Source: Dactylonectria macrodidyma
Lineage: Eukaryota > Ascomycota > Sordariomycetes > Hypocreales > Nectriaceae
DNA: 64,000 bases
Assembly: GCA_020744425.1 (NCBI GenBank)
Contig: JAGMUV010000001.1
Location: forward strand, 5,022,001 to 5,086,000
Direction of reading: 5' to 3'
How positions within the stretch are numbered: position 1 is the stretch's first letter; each line of letters opens with the position of its first letter. Made by a program: the position numbers and the translations under genes. Positions 31,753-44,907 of the stretch are shown here, piece by piece. The notes beneath the pieces were generated by a model. It saw only the letters and a program-made list of their open reading frames with translations, was not told where the DNA came from and did not search any database.

Positions 31753-32841
31753 TCAAATCATATTGTCCCCCATACTGTACCGCGTCCTATTCCAAGCGCC
31801 GTGATGCATTGTCTCCATCCCCAGCGTCCCATCCGGTGACGTGGGATTCTGCAGCTGTCCGCCAGGGCTGAATGCTGGAACAAAGTACCGCATGTCTAGC
31901 CCTTGCTCGCCGGCCGTCAACAGATGCCTCGGAGGAGACGGCGTTCGGGGCGGACGTGGCGGCCGTTGCGGGAGCTGGTTGTGTATGGAATACTTGTATG
32001 GCGAAGGCAAGTGCATCGTATCCTCGAGGAGCTCTCGGCCTAGCGTGCTCATTGTCGAGGTCGAACATCTACGAGACCATGGGAGGTGGAGAGACGGCGG
32101 CGGAAGGGGTTGCGGCGGGAGTGGTGGTACTATGGGAGCTGCTGCGGTGAGCAGCGGGCGAGTCGCTACTGGTATTGGGACACTCTGATCATTAGAATCG
32201 TCCAGCTTTACGCCTAGGAAGCTAGCTGCCTTTAGAGGGATTGCTGGACCCGGGATGACTACTACCGTACCAGCTTGCTCGACGGTTTCGAGATTTCCAA
32301 ACGAAAGGTCCGACGCCGAGTCGCTCGTTGTGAGGTTGACAACCTTTCTGCAGCAGAACCCGGCTCGGTCGACTAAGGAACCTACTCTCGGAAGTTTGTT
32401 CCTGAAACTATCCTTATTCTCTCGTGTGTGTATCGAAGTGTCGGTCGTCGGGTTCATGCCCGTTCGATAGGTCATGTACTCTTTGTATATCCTGAAGCAC
32501 ATGAACACTGTGAGGCCGAGGATGATACCAGCGGCGATAGTGCCACCCACGATGGGCCCTACGTGTTGCCTTCTATGGGTTTCTTCGAAACGGACAACGT
32601 GAGAGACGACTGTCCCTCCTGTCGACTTGTGTGGAGAGCCGTATCCCCGGTTGGCCAAGTACGTTGATGACTTGGTTTTCGCCACCACTAGATCATTGTG
32701 TTTCGAGTCAACTGGCATCGCATCGATAGGATCAAAGACCCTCAGCACGAGGAGCCATGCAAGGAAGTACATCGAGGACTGTGGTAGCCACGCGGCGGTC
32801 GATCGGTCGGTCTGTATCGTTCGCGGGTTTGTCGTGGACAT
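31753..32841 (-). CDS. Orphan single-pass membrane protein
   Basis: A 362-aa intronless protein with an ATG at 32841. A second ATG (M24, position 32772) opens a cleaner signal peptide (MYFLAWLLVLRVFDPIDA) and may be the true start. A short ~50-residue extracellular part follows. One membrane helix lies at ~95-118 (GPIVGGTIAAGIILGLTVFM), then basic/aromatic residues (RIYKEYMTYR), so the long C-terminal part is predicted cytoplasmic. That tail is Ser/Pro rich with proline runs at ~238-256 and ~290-310, which suits SH3 or WW partners. I recognise no family. The topology resembles fungal surface sensors, but no sensor domain is visible. Confidence 0.6.
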   Translation of the reverse strand: MSTTNPRTIQTDRSTAAWLPQSSMYFLAWLLVLRVFDPIDAMPVDSKHNDLVVAKTKSSTYLANRGYGSPHKSTGGTVVSHVVRFEETHRRQHVGPIVGGTIAAGIILGLTVFMCFRIYKEYMTYRTGMNPTTDTSIHTRENKDSFRNKLPRVGSLVDRAGFCCRKVVNLTTSDSASDLSFGNLETVEQAGTVVVIPGPAIPLKAASFLGVKLDDSNDQSVPIPVATRPLLTAAAPIVPPLPPQPLPPPSLHLPWSRRCSTSTMSTLGRELLEDTMHLPSPYKYSIHNQLPQRPPRPPRTPSPPRHLLTAGEQGLDMRYFVPAFSPGGQLQNPTSPDGTLGMETMHHGAWNRTRYSMGDNMI

Positions 32842-35800
32842 CGGAGGGGCCTTGCATCGGAGTCCATGGCAATAAGGCCTCGAATGGATTTTTAAGTATC
32901 ACGAACATGGTTCGGTCCAGCTGCGAAGGGCAGGGCGGTTGGTCAAGAACAGCATCGATTCGGCTACGAGTCGACAAAGGCCCTTTGTCCATCAACACCA
33001 CTCCCTTTGTCGAAGGCTGCCACCTGGGGAGCCTCATGATGCACTCTTTAGATGTCCCTCATGCGTCACCCCAAAGACGAAACATTTCTAGCCCTTTGTA
33101 TCATTATATATCGATCGTTTCGTATCAACGGTTCGTGGTTTGTTCAATGGATGTTCGTAGAGGGACGAAGCCAGTGCGTTGGCCTCAGCATCAAAGGCCG
33201 GGCGGCGATGTGAAGATGGAAGGGGTCCTGCATCTTCATTTAGAACAAAAGATATATTTCAAATAGAATATTCTTTGAGCGATAGCAAGCAAAGAAGCAG
33301 GCTTCACCACACAAGAACCGCCTAAGACAGCAAGAGTCACAGGGAGGGGAAATAGCGACAGATTTATGGCAGCAGGGCAGCGGCCTCGCCCACCACTTGC
33401 GAGATAAGCTGAGATGCAGAGTTTTCACAGATATGCTTTTTCCTTGCAATGCACTGTCAGATGGTGCAAAGGATGGCTGCACAACTGATAAAGAAGCTGC
33501 GGTACTGCGAAGGCTACCTGATGATTGGGAGACGCCCGCCCTCTATCTAATCTCCAGCCCTTGACGGACGGCAAGGGCGGGAACAGCTTCCTCATTAGAC
33601 CTGCAAGAAGCGCATGTCTTGGACAGGGCAATACGCATAATGATAAGAAATCATTGAGCTTTGGTAGGACGTGTATAAAGCTCAGCCATCCTCTCAGCCG
33701 CATCTTGGACGGGTGGTTCCTGGTGACGCATGACTAACTGTCCACGATCCATCTTGCTATCCTCGGTTGAGCGCCCGAGGCATCTCATCTCGCGGGGGGC
33801 CCAGCCTCGTCAGCCCTTGGTTAAGTGTCCATGTCGGCGGCCATTCGGATACAGACAGTCAGGATCCGGCTTGGCCATGTGAGCCAACATATGCTTCCCG
33901 CTCAACGCTGCGTGCTCTTTGACCTATGGAGCCCTCGCAACCCTCAGTGAATCTAGAGCCAACAGCGAATCTAGATGGCCCCATGTCTCCAATAGCACTC
34001 TCAGACTCTCAGTTGCCTCACGCGACCCTTGTTCGTCGATCACATCCTGGCGCCGAGCCCAGTTGGGCGGAAGGGGTAGGTTGACAACTCGACGTGAACA
34101 CGATGAGAGCCCTGCACCGGATCCCTCTTCCGCATCTAGACCCCGGAAGACCCCCACGCCCAGGATTGATTCAATTTTCTCTACTCTGCAGGTTCACGCT
34201 CATTGTGGCACGCCGTCGATATGGAGGCGTCTTCATCTTCGATGACCACATTCGCCATGTAAGGAAACGCTGCGCTGAGCCATCCCACCATGCAAAGAGA
34301 GCGTCCAGCGTCCAGCGTCAAGCATCAAAACGGAGCTACTTCTAGTTCGTTTGGGCTAGCCTTGGCAGTCTCCAGTTCCTCAGCCCCGAGCCAAAGTGCC
34401 CCTCGTGTGAGTCGTATCTAATTGACCGAGACTAGAGAAATCGGGATCTCGCGAGGCGACCGACGGACTACTCAAAACGGGCCATAGGCACAGGACCGGG
34501 GGACCTGGACCAGTGGTTCCGTCAACCACGGGAATCTGTCGTACGCCATCCGCGTTTGGCTGAGAGATATTTTCCAAGCATGATGCGGGCCCGTTGCGAC
34601 TGCTGGCGACTTGTCGTGAGATCTGATCTGTCCCATCGCATCCCAACGTTCATCGTGCGACCGTAGACATGACATATTAATATCTGTCTGTATCTCTGAG
34701 TCCACACCGCTTTGGTGGGTCGGTACCTCAGAGTCCCAGCGCGCCATTCGCTCAAGCCTTCGACTGTGGCTTCTTGCATTACCCACCTCGGACAGAATTC
34801 CCCCCCATGTCGGTCCGGACCCGTAACGGCCCAGGCAATATGATAGCAGTGCGAATGTTTGAATGAACATATCGACGGCTCCCGGGAGCGCTGCGAGGCG
34901 ATTCATCCATTGGATATCCGACCATGCCCGCATTGCTTCACGGAGTAGAAACTGTCCAACCGCCCCAGCACATCGTTCAACATGCACACACATTGTTCCT
35001 TTGTGGGGTCCCCATCATGCAGTTCGATCCTGCCAGCATCGGACTTTATTGCACCGGGATTTCAAGTCCGGGTGGATGCCCAGAGCTCCCGGAGGCTGCA
35101 TCGCCGCATACTGCATACAGCTTACTTAGGAGTGCGTACACCCGCCCGGCTTAACCGGGGAGATCAATCAGAATCGGGACTGTGTACGTCGTAGAGCAGT
35201 GCTAGTTGCACTTTGCTGTTCTTGGACCGTTACGGTGAGATTTGACCTTGTAACGTTTGGTGTTAGCCCGAGGTTCAATTAGCAGTAAATAGGGTTCAGT
35301 AGCACCGTCCTTGTGTGCAAATAAGACTTCTAAACGGCTGAGAAGAGTTTTGTCGATAGCTGGCCAAGTTGACCACTAAGCACATCCATGCCAAACCTGG
35401 CACGTCAGCATGGGGACCCTTCGATGCGAACCGGGTTGGCCAGATCGCCTTCGAATCAGGCCATAGACAAGATGATTCGAGGCGGAGTATGGGGTAAGTT
35501 GTGGTCCTGATTAACGGGCTTGTGCCTTGTGCCACTAAACGGCCGAGTATCATGGACGTGCAGAGCCCAGAGTCGGTTGCAACCCGCGACCGAGCGCTGG
35601 ACGCCTCCGTCTCGAGGTGCCACGCTGGGATCTATGTTTTCCCGGAGTGCCATGCCATTCTTTGCTGGCGTCCCCGAAAGTTGGTTGACTTCAAGGCTAA
35701 AAGCAGCTGACACCATGTTCATCAGGCAGCCTAGCACGGCCCTTGAATCAGTTTGCGGGCGCAACTCGAGATGAGAGTCAGAGAACCCACTTTCAAGCAA

Positions 35801-36047
35801 TCCACAAACGTCATGCTCATGGTCAGCAGCTGAGGGCCAGGCTCGTCCATCGATATTGCACTGTCTCAGTCTCTCATGTTAAACGCCCGGGGCGAGCCGG
35901 TTCAACACCGTGCAATGAGCGGCATACCCTTCTTGGCATCCCCGACCAAAGACGTATCTGGCAGCGCCTCCCTGTCTGTATTGGCAACCCCGTCTATGCT
36001 GCGGCCTGAATCTTTCCACCTCAGCTCACCCGATAATGAGGCAAGCT

Positions 36048-36069
36048 GGATGGGATGGGATGGGATGGG
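36048..36069. repeat. (GGATG)n microsatellite
   Basis: Four perfect GGATG units plus a partial one, in non-coding DNA. Confidence 0.8.
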
Positions 36070-39000
36070 CAGACCCTGCAGACTCAGGGACAGCTCTCGT
36101 GCCGCAGCCTGGTGAGTTTATTAGAGCCAGCCTGGTCGCTGAGGGAAGGAATATCTCCACGACTCCGGGTTGCGTCCTCATAACCGCCATTTCTCCGAAG
36201 CGGAACCCTGAAGCTGGCTGGGATCGCTGCCAAACACCAAGTGAACAAAGGACAGCCGGAGGGCCGCCTAGAGGTTATGTTGGACAGGCAAAGGACCGCC
36301 GGAATGACTCGTGGAAGAAAAGTGATGGGCATTTCCGTGCTGCAGCCAGGACTGTGGGACGAATGCCAGTTTGCTGGACGGTGACTGCCGCAACCACAGT
36401 GCGTGGCCTCCAGACCGAGAGAGGTTGAGGAGGGCTAGAAAGCTAAGAGCTGCTAGCTCCCCTGAACGTCGGGCCGGGATGGGATATGTCGGGAGAAATA
36501 GGCGTGGTTGAAGCCACCACCAACAACACCAAAAACCAACCCAACACCAAATCATCACAAGCACCACCATCGCCGGGCAGAATTCCAGCACTGTTCACTG
36601 GTGCCGTACCACAAGCCCACAACACCACCGTTAGCTTGCAACTTGTACCCTAGACCAGCTCCGGCACGGGGAACTAGCTACAGCACGAAGTCTCGGCAAC
36701 CGCTCTGGCCACCATCCCCACCCACCCTCATCGAGCATCTGGCGCCAGCATGTGAGAGGGAAGGGGGTAGGGGTGCTTCATGGGCTCCATGGGAGACTTC
36801 TCACTTGAGCAAGGGCATCATCAAGCCCAAAGATTGACCAAAGACTGGCCAAAGGGCCTCTTCACGAGTGCCAGGCAGCCCCTTCCCCTGTCGTCTCGTG
36901 GGTACGAGTGGGGGTCCGACATGGCGTTCCATGCGAGTGCTTGCGAGGCGGCGTCAAGGGCCCCACGGTCTCTGTACCCAGTACGTGTTGTTGACCATGG
37001 CCTCCAGTGCTGTCACTGGAGCATCTGGATGGCTGCATATGCCCCTAAAATAAGCATCCGTAGCCAGGGGATCTTTCCCAGCTTGCGTCCGTTGCCGCAC
37101 GTTGTGAACATTCGTTTCTTCTAATGGAAATTCCACTTGCCGAGGTGTTGAGTGTTGTGCGTTGTGCGTTATTGGCGCTGTTGCTGGAACCTAGAAAGAC
37201 CAAAACCCCTCCCGAATTGGCTGCCTCAGGTGTTGAACCATCGTATGACCATTTCAATAGTCACACTCCTCATATCAGCCTCTTTGCGAGTAGGCGCAAG
37301 GAAGAGCTGTCCTCCCGAGTTCCAGGAGCGGTGGGGACAGGTTTGAACACAATGCAAATCTGGCCATGGATTGGTGGACTTGACAACCACACGAGCTCGA
37401 CTCGTCAGCCATTTACATGAGCTAAGGATTTAAGACTTGAGGGAGCGAGACCATTTCGCTCCAAAACAGGCTAGTAGTCAGTTGGAGGGTTCATCTTCAT
37501 CTTCGTTGACATGAAACTTGTAATTCTGTCTGTGTCCTGTGTTTGGGACTGGACTTATTCTTACGGCCGCAAGCCTTGCAAGATGCGTCTTAGAATTCTT
37601 TCTTACAGCCGAAAGAATAAAGACATGCACCTCGAATGAAAATTCATGGTTATTCGATATACATTGCCCTATTGCTCTCAGTCGCTGGTATCGTCTTTCG
37701 ACCAGGAGACTTACAGGGCAGGCCGGATCAAACCAGGCTGGCTTTGAGGCTAAACTCAGGACGGAGCCGCAGCCGCAGCCGCATTCTGCGCCCATACAAG
37801 TACCGCAGCAGTACCGGCGACTTGGCAGTGAGACGTCTTGCAGCTTGATCTCGTCGGTGGCTTGTAGCCATGATGTTGAAGCCATTCCTGTTCGAACGAC
37901 AGGCTGTGCTGCGGAAGTCCCTGCACATCTGAACAGAGGTCTACCGCACCAACACAACCGAGGGGGAGTCCCTGTCTCGTCGGCGCGTAGTGCAGTTCGT
38001 GAGCGGGAACTAAGCGGGGTGTTGATGTCGGTCATTGAGGCCCAGCTGCATCTCGTCCTCAGACCTCAGAGGAACCGACTTCGGACAGGATATTCAGTTC
38101 TGAGGAGAACCGACTTCTCAACAGAACAGCACCTGGTAGGCTGCTATACCCTGAAGCCGTGCCGCGTGGGATGCATGAGGCGTTCGGCCAGATGGCCCCG
38201 CCATACAGCTTATCCTGGGACCAGCCAGGGCATACCCTGGCTTTGGAGCCCATGTCCGTGGGGCCAGCCGGGCAGAGGGTTCCTTAGATGCAGCGTCCTC
38301 CGAGGTTTCTTAGAGATTGAACCCCCATCCCCGTTTCCGTTTCTGTTTCTGCGAGGGTGGAACTGCGCTGAGGCAAATTGTCTCGGACAGCAGTACAGCC
38401 TGATGGGCAGCAAGGACCCGCGATGCAGGACTGCGGGCCCCCACTGCTGGGCCACCCAGGTCCCCAACTCCGGAGGAGATGAAGGCGAGCTGTGATGAAT
38501 GGTTCATGGAGAAACTTGGGGCATTCTGAGCGAGCAGTTGCCACGCGACAGCCCGAAAGGGCGCTTTAGTCTAAGCGTTGAATCCAAGACACTGCTGGGA
38601 TCGGCGTGCGGGAGGGTATGAGTCAAGCCACAAGAGTCAAGCCCGGTGCCATGAATAGACGGTAGGTATTCTTGAGCAACTTCGATGGTGGTAGTACCGT
38701 ACTCAGTCCGAGAATGGACGACGAGTTTGGCCCGGCCGAGATGGCCATCAACGGCGGTAGGTCGGGAAACAAGGGGATACTCCAGACCATCATGGGTAGG
38801 CTGAGCAGACAGGTAAAGGCAGGTTGGTGGATGGCAGCATGGGATGGAGGAGGGTCGTACGTAGGTAAGGGTCGTAAGGATCGTAAGGGGAGACCTGTGG
38901 TCGGAGCGGGAATGGAGTGCCAGGTGTATGACTCCACTGCCACACGGTTGAGGGTCCACCATCTTCACAGCATGGGCGATTGGCGCGCGCATCGTCACTT

Positions 39001-41086
39001 GGAAGTTGGGAGGCTGGTCCGTGGCCGGAGTATCGTAGTCCGTGATCCACGGCTGCGGTCGCTCGTCGTCATACCTGGAGATGGGTTGACGGGGTCGGCT
39101 GCGAGCATGTCAACAGGCTCGGCCCTGGACCCATGAACTCGGAGACCAGGGCGTAGCGTCGTCCAACGAGGCCAACCATAGAGACCCAACGAGTCTAACG
39201 AGTCTAATAAGAGAACGAATAAACAGGCCAGACCCAGGCCAGGCTCGAACCAAGCTTGCGAGCATAGCACGTACTGTAGTCCTACGACGTAGATATCGCT
39301 GGCTGCGGTTGCCGACGCCCTGAGTTCGGAGCGTGGGTCCGGCGACGCCATGGTCGACGGTCTTTGCCCGAAGACCGAAGGGGAGAGGGCCACTCATGTC
39401 ATTGGTGTTCGTCAGCCATGGAGCGACTTTTATTGTAGCGGCAGCAGCTGCGGATGGTCGGGGGCTCTGTTGCTTGTGTAACAGGGACACCACCACTATA
39501 ACTGTTTGGTCTGACTGTCTGCCTGCAATGTGATGCTGGGGGTGGATGGGGTGGATGAGCGAGCGCGGGATGATGACGGAGATGCCCTGGGCTTGGACCG
39601 TGGGTGGTGTCTTGGGCGTCCTTGGGGCGTCCCTTGGTGGTGTTGCGCATTGCGCATTGGGGTTACCGCCGTAGGCGAGTCGGTAAATTTTGGGAATTTT
39701 GGGACAATCCTCCCCCTCCAAGGCCTGAACTGGCGCTGGAACAGGTGCTGAGCGGTGTCAGACCTGGAATCTTACTGGGCAGTGTCCGAAAGGCACCTAC
39801 GAACTTGGTGTGTTCGGTAGCGGGAGGCACTGGGCTGGGGAGGGGGGGGAATGCTTCGGGGGTGCCACCACGCTGGAAGGGCTGCAAGCACACACCGGGT
39901 GGTGGGAGGGCTAGAGGGGGGCTCCTTGATGAGTTTCCAGTTCTTTAGCTACAAATCTGCGGCCGCCTGAGAAGCTGGCAAGCCGGCGAGGCCTTGTCCG
40001 TGGAGAGTGGCCCTGCAGGTTACAGGGTGTACTGGAGCTGGAGGTGCGGAGGTACCACGGTTGGTCCCTGTCAATGACCGGCAGCCCCCCACTTGTGGCC
40101 TCCACTCACAGCCGGGCCCTAGGCTACTGGCTGTGGCGCGGGCGTCATGTCTAGCAGAAGTAGCGTGTACATGCTATTGGTGCATGCTTTGACGCTCCTC
40201 ACACTCCCGTTGTCGAATTGGAAGGGAAGTGGAAATCGAAGTAGAAGGAGAAGCGGATGCGGCCAAAAAGTTTAGCAAGAGGGGGGGATGAATGGGCTGG
40301 ATGGATGGTTGTGGATGCGGATGGGGGACAAGACGTTGCTGCGTGCAAGTAATCCAAAGCAACCTACCTGGTCGACCGCCAGTTGGTAAGTCGTCTCAAC
40401 GATGGGTCGGATGGGAGGGGATCTCCAGACACCATGGCTGTTCTTCTGGGGTCGCTCTCTTTGTTCTCCATCTCGTCACATCCCAGGTGTGCCTCCTCCG
40501 ACGAAGCACATGGCGATTATCCACTTGCCTCCTCATTGCCACTCACTGCCTGGTCGCCTGCTTGTACTTCGTAGCTTGCCTGCTTTTGCTCCTCTACCCC
40601 TCTAATACTCCTCACGTCTTGCTCCATCCATTCTCCATTCTCCAGTGGCGTTGTGGATGTGGTTGCTGCTGCATCGGGACGATTCTCGCACGAGTGTTTT
40701 TTTTTTTGCCGGATCTAACGCGAGCCTGGGTCCCAAAGTTGCCATGGTCCAGCGCCGGCCACGGCGACGATAGCCAGTGACAGTGCAAGGCTCCGTCGTC
40801 AGCGTCTCCAGCGCTGGACAACCGAACCTCTAACATCGTGTGCAGCACCGAAGGATCGGAGCTTGAGTGACTTCAGTAACTTCAGTGTGAGAGTCTACTT
40901 GACAAGTTCACTCACAAAACCAACCCGGCCCCCTTCCATCGTAATCGAGTCCTCGTCCTCGGCTTGTCCTCCACTACCTCTCCCGTTCCCCTCCGCCTCG
41001 TTCCCCCTCCACCCTCCACCCTCCACCCTCCGCTTTAAACCCTCCCACTTGAACCCCGGCATGTTCCTTGGTTTCTTCCCTAGTCC

Positions 41087-41500
41087 ATGCCCTCGCTCTT
41101 GCCCTCACCGATTGCTATTCCCTCAAAGTCAAGCCCCGACCGACAGACAGAACGGCGGCTTCTGCTTCTAAGCTCTAGGGTCGTGCAGCATCCATCCTTC
41201 TGCCATATTATCATCCCACCATATACCGCCTCTCACCTCCCTCTCTCTGATCATACAGGTATCGACAACCCGGCAGAGACAACATCTTCAGCAACCCGAC
41301 TGGCCCGCTCGGATCGGCCACCCTCTTTGAAACAGAGAAGGTACCCGATACAGCGGCTTTCAGTGGACTGCCCCACCAGAGCACTGCAACCCACGGGCGC
41401 AAAGCAGCACCCCCAGCAGGACCACAGCACCCACAAACAGCCGGCAGCAGCCAAGTTGCAGTGCATCCGTCGCCGCTACAACCTGGGCCTATTGGGCTAA
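41087..41500 (+). promoter_or_regulatory. Possible long upstream ORF in the areA leader
   Basis: An ATG at 41087 opens 137 codons ending 199 bp before the areA ATG. The peptide is Pro/Ser/Arg rich with no domain. If the leader is transcribed unspliced it would act as an upstream ORF; a leader intron could equally remove it. Another ATG lies at 41061. An HGATAR-type GATA site (TGATAA, minus strand) sits at 41208-41213 and another (CGATAG) at 40768-40773, possible AreA self-regulation sites. Confidence 0.3.
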
Positions 41501-41699
41501 CTACCTGCTGGGACACCTACAGTAAACTGGGGCTCGCAGAAACGCACACGCAGCGCACACGCAGAGTCACACCCACCGGCCCTCCAACCCTCCAACCGAG
41601 AGCCCGCCTTGCCCAAGCGTGGGGGGACATTTTCCTTGTTCAAGCCCACTGGGTCAGCCTCTCGCTCACCCTCTCCCTCTCTCTCGCTCCCTCCCCATC

Positions 41700-44600
41700 A
41701 TGCCCTCTACAACCATAGCGACTCCCATCACCATCTCGAGTCCCTTAGACATGGCCACCATGAACCCAACAATAACAGAGCACGATTTCCGCTTCCCGCG
41801 AAGGCCAGACGCTTGGTTTTCCAGCAATGCCAACGGCAACGGCCACATGCATTCGGCTCACCAGCAGCAGCGCAGCCAAGCCCACGCCAACGTTGGCGCA
41901 CCCGCCACCACCCGTGATATCTTCAATGACCTCAATGCCGACACCTCTAAAAGGTATGAGGTCGCCAACAGCGCCCTACTCGGTCCCCCCCTTTTCTCTA
42001 CACTCCAGGACGACGCCGCCTTTGCCAACCAGAGCATCGACAAGATGCAGCAGGACGACCCTCTGGCCGCCCAGGTCTGGAAATTCTTCACCAAAACCAA
42101 GCTGCAGCTGCCGAACCAGCATCGCATGGAAAACCTCACCTGGCGCATGATGGCCCTCAGCATGCGCAAGCAGAAGCAGCAAAGGTTGCTCGAGGAGGAG
42201 GAAGAGCGAAGGAAGAGGAACCACGATGCCAGCAACAGGTACAGTCCACCGGCTTCTTATCCTCACACGTCATTCGTTCTCTTGTGTCTTGTCGCTCGCT
42301 TGCCAATTCGTTCCATCATGACGTGCTGACATGGGGCCTCCAGGCTCGGCCGCTCCATGATGCAAAACGCCCCCAGTGGCATCGCTCAGTTGCGAAAGTT
42401 GTCTGAGAACAACATGGCCCAGCCGGACGCCATGAATCTCGACGACTTCATCTTCTCCGACAGCGCTGCGACACCCATCAACCTCCCGTCGCCCCAGGCG
42501 CCCGAGAGACCCGACGATAAGTCGGCTCATTCCATGGCCATTCCTGTCAAATCCCGCAAGGAAGTGTCGCACCACTTCGTCCCTCAATCTGTCCCCGTTC
42601 CAGCTCATCACCAGCACACCCAGAACAACGAGTTCGAGTATGTCAATCGCCACCTTCGTAAGACGAGCATCGACGACCGCCGGGTAAGTAAATCTTCTGC
42701 CAGCAAGCAGCCTCTCGAGGTCGCTTCACTCGGCTTCGTTTTTTTTCTTTCCTCGCCTTTGAGTTTCCCCACCGCCACCATGCGATTGTGAAGCCCGCCG
42801 GCTTCGGCCTGCGCATGAGTATGAGTATGAGTATGAGCGTGAAAACTAACCTTAAGCGCGACAGACTCGAAAGCGTCCCGCCAACTTTTCGCCTCAAGTC
42901 CCTGCCGTCAATAGCAGCTCCGCGGCGCAGAACGACCTTGAACTTGACTCTGAACTCCATGACTACTCCTTGGACAACTCACACCCCACCGCCATGGCTC
43001 AGCCGCCAAACCAGATGGGCGGTGTCCCCTTCGCCCTCGATACTTTCATGGAGAATGACCCCATCGTCAACTCCGCTGGCCCTTTCCATCAGAGCTTCTC
43101 CTTCTCTCCCTCTACCTCCCCTATGATACCCAACGGCCCCTTCTCCAACATGTACCAAAACTCGTCCGTCCAATCCTCTTCTCTCAACAACGTCGACTTG
43201 TACTCGCCCCCAGGATCTGCCTATCCATCGACCGCCAGCACCCCTCACCCTCTACCAGAGCAGGAAGGATACTATTTCGGTTCGCAGGATGCGCGATCTC
43301 AACGACCCCAAAACTTCCAGCCTGGACCCCAGAGCATGGGCAACATGATGGGCCAGCAGTTCATGTACAATGGTGCTAACGGGAGCACTAACGGCAACCC
43401 CATGTTCTCCGCCCCAGGGACCGGCTCTGAATCCATTTCTGCCTATAGCAATGCGCCCAGCTCGTTTGCGCACATCGATCCGACTCAAGTTTTCCAGCAT
43501 GACCAGCAAGTCACTTCCCCCGACATGCAGATGCAACAAGACAACATGTTTTCCTTTGGTGGCGATTCTGACGACGAGGACAACAACGCCTTTGCTGACC
43601 GAAACATGGCTATGCACAAGGATCTCTCATCGTCCCTTGATGAGTCTGGATCTCTAGGCTGGGATGCATCGCTACCAGGCCAGTTTAGCACACAAGCCGC
43701 TCGCTTCCCGGGCGGACCTACCAGAAAGCAAGTGATGATTGGAGGAACGACGACAGATTACGTCGACGCCAATGGAGAGTGGGATACGAATGGACTGGCC
43801 AGGTCTCATTCCCAGTCGTTCCGACCTGGAAACTCCAGGAGGCAGTCAAAACTCACCAGAAATGCCTCTACCCCGTCCCATATTGCAGGCAAGCAGAACG
43901 GGTTTGAGCAACTTGCCCAGTCCATGCCCATGTCTCCGGTAGGCGATGGAAACGGAGCCATGTCTGGATATTCCTCTGTCGCACCTAGTCGGCCATCGTC
44001 TCCCCCAGGTTCCAAGCACGGCTCCACAACCAATCTGCAGGCTGCCGCCGGAAATGCCACCGATGGGAACACGCCGACCACATGCACAAATTGTTTTACT
44101 CAGACAACCCCGCTTTGGAGACGAAACCCCGAGGGTCAGCCGTTGTGTAATGCCTGTGGCTTGTTCTTGAAGTTGCACGGCGTTGTCCGACCGTTGAGTT
44201 TGAAAACAGACGTCATCAAGAAGAGAAACCGAGGATCCGGGTCCAACTTACCCGTGGGAGGCACCAGCACCAGATCAAAGAAGAATGCCAGCGCCGCGGC
44301 CTCACGCAAGAACTCTTCGCTTTCAATGTCGACAGTTGCCAACAACAGCAAAGCCAACACCACAAGTCAGTTACCCAAGGTCACCACTCCACCTGCCTCG
44401 AACCGGGCGTCAAGCATCAAGGACGTCGAGAGTCCATCTAGTGGTGTCACATCAGGTGCCAACACTGCTGGAAGCACTCCGAACAGTCATTTCGGAGGCT
44501 CTAGCGCTTCTGCTGGTGCAGTGGGTGGCAAAGGTGTTGTGCCGATTGCTGCTGCTCCTCCGAAGACCAGTCCCGGGCCTGGAGCGTCCTCCAGTTCAAG

Positions 44601-44907
44601 GCCAGCCACCGTTTCCTCGAAACGACAGCGTCGACATAGCAAGAGCATTACCGCCGATGCCCCTATTAGCATGGATATCGATAGTCCCGAATCAACCGGG
44701 TCAAACGAAGCGGCCCGCCCCATGGGCTCCTCCGCTACCCTCTCCGGGCTGCCAGGTGGTATGACGTCCACCGGTTTTGGCATGAACCAGCGGACTCCGA
44801 TGGGCTCAGGCATGATCAGCATGTCTGGTAGCCAGACCAACATGCTGAACGGAGTAGGCGGCTCAGCTGGACCCCAAGAATGGGAATGGCTGACAATGAG
44901 TCTGTGA
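41700..44907 (+). CDS. areA: GATA nitrogen regulator AreA/NIT2
   Basis: Three exons: 41700-42238, 42344-42683 and 42865-44907; introns 105 and 181 nt. They encode 973 aa. It activates genes for secondary nitrogen sources when ammonium and glutamine are scarce, acting in the nucleus at HGATAR sites. Evidence: [11 protein letters not shown] near the N-terminus; the AreA GATA-like domain at ~124-151 ([20 protein letters not shown]); [10 protein letters not shown] just after intron 2; a GATA zinc finger of CX2CX17CX2C type (C700, C703, C721, C724) followed by basic residues; and the conserved C-terminus EWEWLTMSL, the region bound by the co-repressor NMR. Gln/Ser/Pro-rich linkers fill the rest. 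The first in-frame ATG is used. It is convergent with dbf2. Confidence 0.96.
42815..42836 (+). repeat. Hexanucleotide repeat in areA intron 2
   Basis: Nearly four ATGAGT units within intron 2, just upstream of the ACTAAC branch point. This helps explain the larger size of this intron. Confidence 0.75.

Larger units (their letters stand above)
32842..41699. other. Long gene-free region upstream of areA
   Basis: About 8.9 kb without a convincing gene. Many frames exist on both strands, the longest 318 codons at 37539-38495 on the plus strand. It opens with GTG, shows no domain, and overlaps equally open frames, so it is treated as chance. Simple repeats occur (for example 36048-36069). The last ~800 bp, CT-rich with many Pro/Ser codons in all frames, look like the areA leader. 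Confidence 0.5.

Noticed and set aside
37539..38495. 318-codon plus-strand frame upstream of areA
   Set aside because: It begins with GTG, has no recognisable domain, its content looks random, and an open frame on the opposite strand overlaps it. Probably chance in GC-rich DNA.
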